Part shown: positions 21,367-25,364 of the stretch, in pieces
Layout: every line of letters starts with the position of its first letter
Numbering within the stretch: position 1 is the first letter of the stretch
Source of the DNA: Dehalococcoidia bacterium UBA6808
GTDB taxonomy: Bacteria; Chloroflexota; Dehalococcoidia; GIF9; UBA5629
Reading direction: 5' to 3'
Assembly (NCBI GenBank): GCA_002452695.1
Contig: DKFA01000115.1
Coordinates: forward strand, 14,218 to 39,581
DNA length: 25,364 bases
Notes under the pieces: model-generated
Told to the model about the DNA's origin: nothing
Database searches by the model: none
What the model saw: the letters and a program-made list of their open reading frames with translations, nothing else
Translations under genes and position numbers: made by a program

Positions 21367-23643
21367 ATGCCCACTACTATATGCCAGAGATGTCAGACGC
21401 CTAACGAACTCAATGCGACCGTCTGCATAAACTGTGGGGCGCGTCTGTGCCCGCACTGCCACCTTGTCATAGATTCTCCCAATGCGAGTGTCTGTCCCAA
21501 GTGCGGCAAGAAAGACCACACGTTCAGGCCGGGTAAATACTCCGGCAGCACATTCATACCCCCCAGCGTGTCGCCGACAGTCAGCCCGTCCTTTAGTTAT
21601 TGTCCCAACTGCGGCTCGAAGATAGAGCCGGGTGTAAAAAAATGCCCCTATTGCGGGCGTCTGGGCACCTTAGTTTTCCAATCCCCCCAGCAGGGCTACG
21701 GTGTAATGAACCCGGCGCAGGGCGACACCCAAATCCATTACGCTTCGCCTGAGCCCGAACCTGGCGCAACCCAAACGCAAAAAGTCTGCCAGAAATGCGG
21801 TATGCCTTTCCCGCCGGGGTCCAGCCAGTGTCCCAGGCACGGCAAATACGGGGGAGGCGGCGTACTAAAAGAAAGTACAATCAAGCTCGAGGGCCCTAAT
21901 CTCTGGGCCAAAATCGAAGAGAAAAGGGCTGCCAGTGCAGCATCTGAACAGGACAGGATGCAACCGCTGCGCAGCACGCCGCCTCAGGATATTTATCCCC
22001 AGATGAAAGCTGCCCCGGCAGCACATGCCGAAAACTATCCGCCTGTTGAAGCTCTTGAGCAGCGCATTTGTCCAGTCTGCGGTGCGGCAGTGCCCGACCG
22101 CAGCAAGGTCTGCCCAAACTGCGGTAACAACCGCCTCCCCACCCAGAAGAGCAAGCCTTTCATGAAAGCGGAGGATTATTACAAAGCTCATGCCCCATCT
22201 GAACAGCCGTACTCGGGTTATCCGCCATCCCCCGAATACGGGCAGGCGCAGGGCTATGCTCCCGCCCCTGGTTACGGGCAGCCGCAAGGTTATCAACAAG
22301 GACAGGATATGTATTACGGACAGCCGGCTGTTCAGCCTTACGAGGCTACCTATCCGGTCGCCTCGCCTTCTTTCATTGAGGACCTATCGGAAGATAGACG
22401 GCAAAAAAGGCAGAAGAAAGAGAAGCCGCCCAAAGAATCACGCATGAGGGAAGGAAGGCCGGTGGAAAGAAAGTCTCCACTGCCTATGCTGCTGGCCCTG
22501 GTCGCACTCGGCATCACCATCGTCATCGCTGCAGTGCTCATCCTTGACCAGCTTAAAACACCGGCAGTGGTAATACCTCCATCCAGTCTTAACCCGGGCA
22601 CGACTACCACAGCGCCCGCTTCCGATATCCCGAACATATCCGATGTTAATTTTAGCGATATCACGCGCAATAGCGCGGTGGTTACCTGGAAGACAGACAG
22701 GAATGCCAACAGCATCGTTATTTATTGTCTCGAAGGCGGCGCCCAGTGCGAGAACACTAAGGATGAGTCCATGGTCACAGACCACCAGATCACGCTTACC
22801 GGGCTCGAACCTGGCGCGTCTTACCACATCACGGTCAAATCGAGGGCGGGAAGCAGCAATGATTCGCCCGAAGCTTCAGTGGAAGTCCCTACCCCGCTCA
22901 GATTGCAGGAGGCTGTTAATGACACCACACCTCCCAAGATCAGTGAGATAGAGACTACCAACTGGACCGGCAACTCCATTAAAATAACGTGGAAAACCGA
23001 TGAGGGAGCCACCGGTCTGGTCAGTTACGGAACATCTTCTTCATATGGGAAAAATCAAGAGGAACAGACGGACGCTAACCTGCCAAAATATCATGAGGTC
23101 ACTCTTTATGAGCTGTCGCCGCAAACAACATATCATTATAAAATTATTTCGAGAGATGCGGCCGGCAACGAAACATCAAAGGACGATACTTTCGTGACTC
23201 CTCCCCCAATAGGCAGCGCTATCGGCAATTGCGCGCCTGATTTCACACTTACCAGCACTGAAGGCAAATCGGTGACACTGAGCGATTTAAAAGGCAAAAA
23301 AGTAATGATTAACTTTTGGTCGCTCAATTGCCCTTACTGTGATTTGGAAATGCCTGCAATACAAGAATTCCATGATAAATATCCGGATGTGCCCGTACTG
23401 TCAATCTGCGGTCCACAAAATGGGTCCGTGAATAAATACTACGTAGGATCCATGGTTCAAGAAAAGAACTTTACATTTACTGTTCTGATCGATGAACCGG
23501 GGCAGGTTGGCAATCTCTATAATATTAATGAGGGAGTCCCGGTAACGTATTTTATTGATGCGGCGGGAATAATACGGGATATAAAAGATGGCGCATTTAT
23601 GAATGGGTTATCCGAAATAGAAAACAAATATAATTCGTATTGA
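21367..23643 (+). CDS. Five-zinc-ribbon, one-helix, Fn3, TlpA-like thioredoxin membrane protein
   Basis: The largest family member, 758 residues. Five ribbons precede the helix: C6/C9/C20/C23; C28/C31/C43/C46; C79/C82/C93/C96; C141/C144/C155 with H158 as fourth ligand; and C235/C238/C249/C252. L179-W-A-K-I-E-E-K-R-A-A189 lies between ribbons four and five. A Gly/Tyr/Gln/Pro-rich segment (about 278-325) and a basic stretch (344-369) lead to the membrane helix (373-394). Outside are two Fn3-like domains (about 420-510 and 521-612) and a thioredoxin domain (615-758) with C655-P-Y-C658 and GVPVTYFID. CPYC resembles the more oxidising CPxC sites of Dsb proteins, but the true redox potential is unknown. 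The inside part may be a docking platform (inference). Start ATG 21367 has no strong ribosome-binding site. Confidence 0.88.
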   Translation: MPTTICQRCQTPNELNATVCINCGARLCPHCHLVIDSPNASVCPKCGKKDHTFRPGKYSGSTFIPPSVSPTVSPSFSYCPNCGSKIEPGVKKCPYCGRLGTLVFQSPQQGYGVMNPAQGDTQIHYASPEPEPGATQTQKVCQKCGMPFPPGSSQCPRHGKYGGGGVLKESTIKLEGPNLWAKIEEKRAASAASEQDRMQPLRSTPPQDIYPQMKAAPAAHAENYPPVEALEQRICPVCGAAVPDRSKVCPNCGNNRLPTQKSKPFMKAEDYYKAHAPSEQPYSGYPPSPEYGQAQGYAPAPGYGQPQGYQQGQDMYYGQPAVQPYEATYPVASPSFIEDLSEDRRQKRQKKEKPPKESRMREGRPVERKSPLPMLLALVALGITIVIAAVLILDQLKTPAVVIPPSSLNPGTTTTAPASDIPNISDVNFSDITRNSAVVTWKTDRNANSIVIYCLEGGAQCENTKDESMVTDHQITLTGLEPGASYHITVKSRAGSSNDSPEASVEVPTPLRLQEAVNDTTPPKISEIETTNWTGNSIKITWKTDEGATGLVSYGTSSSYGKNQEEQTDANLPKYHEVTLYELSPQTTYHYKIISRDAAGNETSKDDTFVTPPPIGSAIGNCAPDFTLTSTEGKSVTLSDLKGKKVMINFWSLNCPYCDLEMPAIQEFHDKYPDVPVLSICGPQNGSVNKYYVGSMVQEKNFTFTVLIDEPGQVGNLYNINEGVPVTYFIDAAGIIRDIKDGAFMNGLSEIENKYNSY

Positions 23644-23682
23644 AAACCTGACACCATTCCCCAGTACGCTTAATGGATAATC

Positions 23683-24288
23683 TCAGACGCGTAATATCAA
23701 GCGGGGAACCAGCAGGCATGCCAGGACAGCGACGATCATTGATATGCCAATGCCGATAACAGCCAACGCCCAGTTGGGAGTAGTAGCCTCCTCTTTATCT
23801 ACCGGAGCCGGTTTTGGGCCCTCCACAGTATGAAAGATATTAAGTATTGACCAATCGCTAATCACAGGGTCAACTGACTGGATACGCCAGAAATAGCTTT
23901 GTCCATATTTCAGCCTAATGCTCAGAATATATGCCGTACCGTAAACCGTCTCGTCCAGCACAATATTCTTCATCTCGGAGTCAGTGGCCAGCAACAACCT
24001 GTATGCTACACTGGAATATTGCTCAGGCAATTGCCGTTCGGTCTGGCTGTATGATGTTATAGCGTCGTGCTCGTAATCCAGGGGGTGTGATACAGATGCA
24101 TGAGCAGGCCATGTAAACACAACTTTTTCAACCGGCACATTCTGTGCCCCATTCACCGGCAGGAAAGAGCCATCCCCATAAGCGGAGTCTGGACACATAT
24201 GCCCAGCAACTAATGATATAACCGAGCAAATCCCTGCAGCAAAATGCAGATATTTACTGATTTGTCCTGTTCTCAGGTGAAACCCCAT
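23683..24288 (-). CDS. Membrane-anchored surface protein with Ig/Fn3-like domain
   Basis: A 201-residue protein: an N-terminal hydrophobic signal (about 14-37), one beta-sandwich-like domain (about 52-155) with VFTWP near its start and SYFWRIQSVDPVISDWS near its end, a Pro-rich linker (GPKPAPVDKEE), and a C-terminal membrane helix (173-195) with an RLILR tail. I recall the same FWR...SDWS then PxP then helix ending in large Dehalococcoidia surface proteins, so this looks like a short version. The true start is ATG 24288, with AGGGGGAAG upstream; the frame continues upstream to 24441, but that part lacks a signal peptide and overlaps the next gene. It overlaps the upstream small gene by 35 bases. 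Function unknown. Confidence 0.75.
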   Translation of the reverse strand: MGFHLRTGQISKYLHFAAGICSVISLVAGHMCPDSAYGDGSFLPVNGAQNVPVEKVVFTWPAHASVSHPLDYEHDAITSYSQTERQLPEQYSSVAYRLLLATDSEMKNIVLDETVYGTAYILSIRLKYGQSYFWRIQSVDPVISDWSILNIFHTVEGPKPAPVDKEEATTPNWALAVIGIGISMIVAVLACLLVPRLILRV

Positions 24289-24517
24289 TAGTCTTCCCCC
24301 TGCTCCAGATAGCGCTCCAGATCTTCCTGTGCTCCTTGATACTATCCAGGGGTATGCCGGCTTTGGTCTCCAATATACCTGCTTTGCGGGCACAACTCTG
24401 GGCAATTCTGTAAAGCGGTTCGTTTTCGGCATTGTCGCCAAAAACCTTCAACAAAGAACCGCGCTTTAAAACAATCCATTCTCTTGCTTTCTCATCTATA
24501 AAAATCCTGGTCCCCAT
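24254..24517 (-). CDS. Small hypothetical protein
   Basis: An 87-residue, mildly basic soluble protein that I do not recognise. It has no cysteine pairs beyond a single Cys, no membrane segment and no signal peptide. The N-terminal part (RIFIDEKAREWIVLKRGSLL) looks like two beta strands; the middle (EPLYRIAQSCARKAGILE) looks helical. Support for a real gene is the good ribosome-binding site AGAGGGA, about 7 bases before ATG 24517, and its position between pstB (68 bases upstream on the same strand) and the surface-protein gene, which it overlaps. It may share the pstB transcript, but no phosphate-related role can be read from it. Confidence 0.6.
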   Translation of the reverse strand: MGTRIFIDEKAREWIVLKRGSLLKVFGDNAENEPLYRIAQSCARKAGILETKAGIPLDSIKEHRKIWSAIWSRGKTNGVSPENRTNQ

Positions 24518-24585
24518 TCTGTTCCCTCTTAAATAGAATACATTGCTGTTTCAGGTAGCGAAGTGTGCGGTTTAAAGCGCTGCCG

Positions 24586-25329
24586 TCAACTGAATTTACC
24601 TTCCAGGTAGTCCCTGGTTTCGCTGCGGTCAGGGTTAGCAAATATCTTTTCTGTCTCATTGCATTCAATCAATTCCCCGCGATAAATAAAAGCAGTATAG
24701 TCGGCCACCCGCTTGGCCTGCTGCATATTGTGCGTTACGATGACCAGGGTAACGTCCCCCTTCATGGACTGGATGCTTTCCTCGAGTTTCAAAGTGGATA
24801 CGGGATCCAGCGCAGAAGCCGGCTCATCCATCAGGATCACTTCGGGCGTTATAGCCAGGCTGCGTGCCACACAAAGGCGTTGCTGCTGACCGATGGATAA
24901 ATTCAGGGCGCTTTCATTTAACCTGTGTTCCAGTTCCTCCCACAGCACGGCTTTCTGTAAGCTTGACTTTACTATATCCGAGTGATCAGTTTTGATTTTA
25001 GCCGCCTTGATGCCATAAAGGACGTTCTCCTTTATTGATTTGGGAAACGGATTGGGTTGCTGGAAAACCATGCCCACTTTTCTCCTCAGCAATACAGTAT
25101 CCATTTTGAGCACGTTTTCACCATCAACCATGATCTCTCCCTGCACACGGCAGTTTTTAGTCAGCTCACTCAACCGGTTAATAGACCGAAGCAAGGTTGT
25201 CTTGCCGCAGCCGGAAGGGCCTATGATAGCTGTTACCTTCCCGGCAGGCATCTCGAAGCTGACATCCTTGACCACATTAGTGCCATTATATGAAACACTC
25301 AGGTGCTTGATTTCAACGGTGGCCGGCAT
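24586..25329 (-). CDS. pstB: Phosphate ABC transporter ATP-binding protein PstB
   Basis: The ATPase of the PstSCAB phosphate importer, on the inner membrane face. Length, 247 residues, is normal. Walker A is G37-P-S-G-C-G-K-T44, the Q-loop is VFQQPNPFPKSI (88-99, the PstB-type NPFP sequence), Walker B is VILMDEP (164-170) and the H-loop is IVTHNMQQA. The signature is L144-S-I-G-Q148 where PstB and most ABC proteins have LSGGQ, a G-to-I change in a contact that touches ATP. The ATG at 25329 has AGGAGA about 6 bases upstream. The transporter's membrane genes would be expected just beyond the window edge. Confidence 0.93.
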   Translation of the reverse strand: MPATVEIKHLSVSYNGTNVVKDVSFEMPAGKVTAIIGPSGCGKTTLLRSINRLSELTKNCRVQGEIMVDGENVLKMDTVLLRRKVGMVFQQPNPFPKSIKENVLYGIKAAKIKTDHSDIVKSSLQKAVLWEELEHRLNESALNLSIGQQQRLCVARSLAITPEVILMDEPASALDPVSTLKLEESIQSMKGDVTLVIVTHNMQQAKRVADYTAFIYRGELIECNETEKIFANPDRSETRDYLEGKFS

Positions 25330-25364
25330 TCTGTTCTCCTGTTAGTACAATCATTCGTTGCTCT

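Noticed and set aside
21865..22299. Reverse-strand 144-codon frame opposite the five-ribbon gene
   Set aside because: It overlaps the low-complexity coding stretch of the forward gene, with no independent start signal or recognisable domain.
23644..23682. CCATT/AATGG between convergent genes as a terminator
   Set aside because: Only 5 pairs with a 13-base loop and no T run.
24289..24441. N-terminal extension of the surface protein to 24441
   Set aside because: It would overlap most of the small gene in another frame and place the signal peptide internally. ATG 24288 has a strong ribosome-binding site and begins directly with the signal.
1..25364. CRISPR arrays, insertion sequences, attachment sites, rRNA and tRNA genes
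   Set aside because: No regularly spaced repeats, transposase genes, terminal inverted repeats or RNA-gene signatures were seen by reading. Repetition is limited to the paralogous genes.

Overview
The window looks like chromosomal DNA of an uncultured or poorly studied bacterium, most plausibly a Chloroflexota/Dehalococcoidia relative. This is an inference from gene content and my recollection of similar proteins: a SWIM-finger small protein, a BioD-like/DRTGG protein, a stand-alone SpeD-SpeE pair, and surface proteins with an FWR-x(6)-SDWS motif plus a C-terminal membrane anchor. GTG and TTG starts with good Shine-Dalgarno sequences are common. There are no tRNA or rRNA genes, CRISPR arrays, insertion sequences or phage genes.

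Layout. (1) 1-3738: a lipid/carotenoid-type glycosyltransferase cluster of three paralogous membrane GT2 enzymes, the first cut by the window edge, with a PlsY-like acyltransferase between the first two. (2) 3806-5442: folC from a probably leaderless promoter, a convergent terminator, and a reverse-strand SWIM zinc-finger gene. (3) 5559-10515: a tight operon of tldD, tldE, a PAC2-family gene, a HEAT-repeat gene and a GNAT acetyltransferase. (4) 10512-11811, reverse: speD-speE, polyamine synthesis. (5) 11985-12731: a secreted protein with 20 cysteines, closed by a perfect 38-nt palindromic terminator. (6) 12760-13919: a possible 37-residue ORF and a reverse-strand P-loop/DRTGG gene. (7) 13960-17316: greA-lysS-serS, preceded by a leader with a terminator hairpin and a competing helix. 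(8) 17466-23643: four related membrane proteins. All have cytoplasmic-side zinc ribbons and one membrane helix; three add external Fn3 domains and a TlpA-like thioredoxin. (9) 23683-25329, reverse: pstB, a small unknown gene, and a membrane-anchored surface protein.

The best candidate for an undescribed system is region 8. Single polypeptides join zinc ribbons on one side of the membrane to a CxxC thioredoxin on the other, in tandem copies with one, one, two or five ribbons. A ribbon-plus-helix-only member sits among them, and two members share an LWxKIxEKRAA motif. A secreted Cys-rich protein 5 kb away is a possible, unproven client.

The second main point is greA. Its product lacks both acidic residues needed for RNA cleavage in E. 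coli GreA (D41 and E44 are replaced by G43 and N46). Its leader carries an intrinsic terminator whose 5' arm can instead pair with the bases between the ribosome-binding site and the GTG start.
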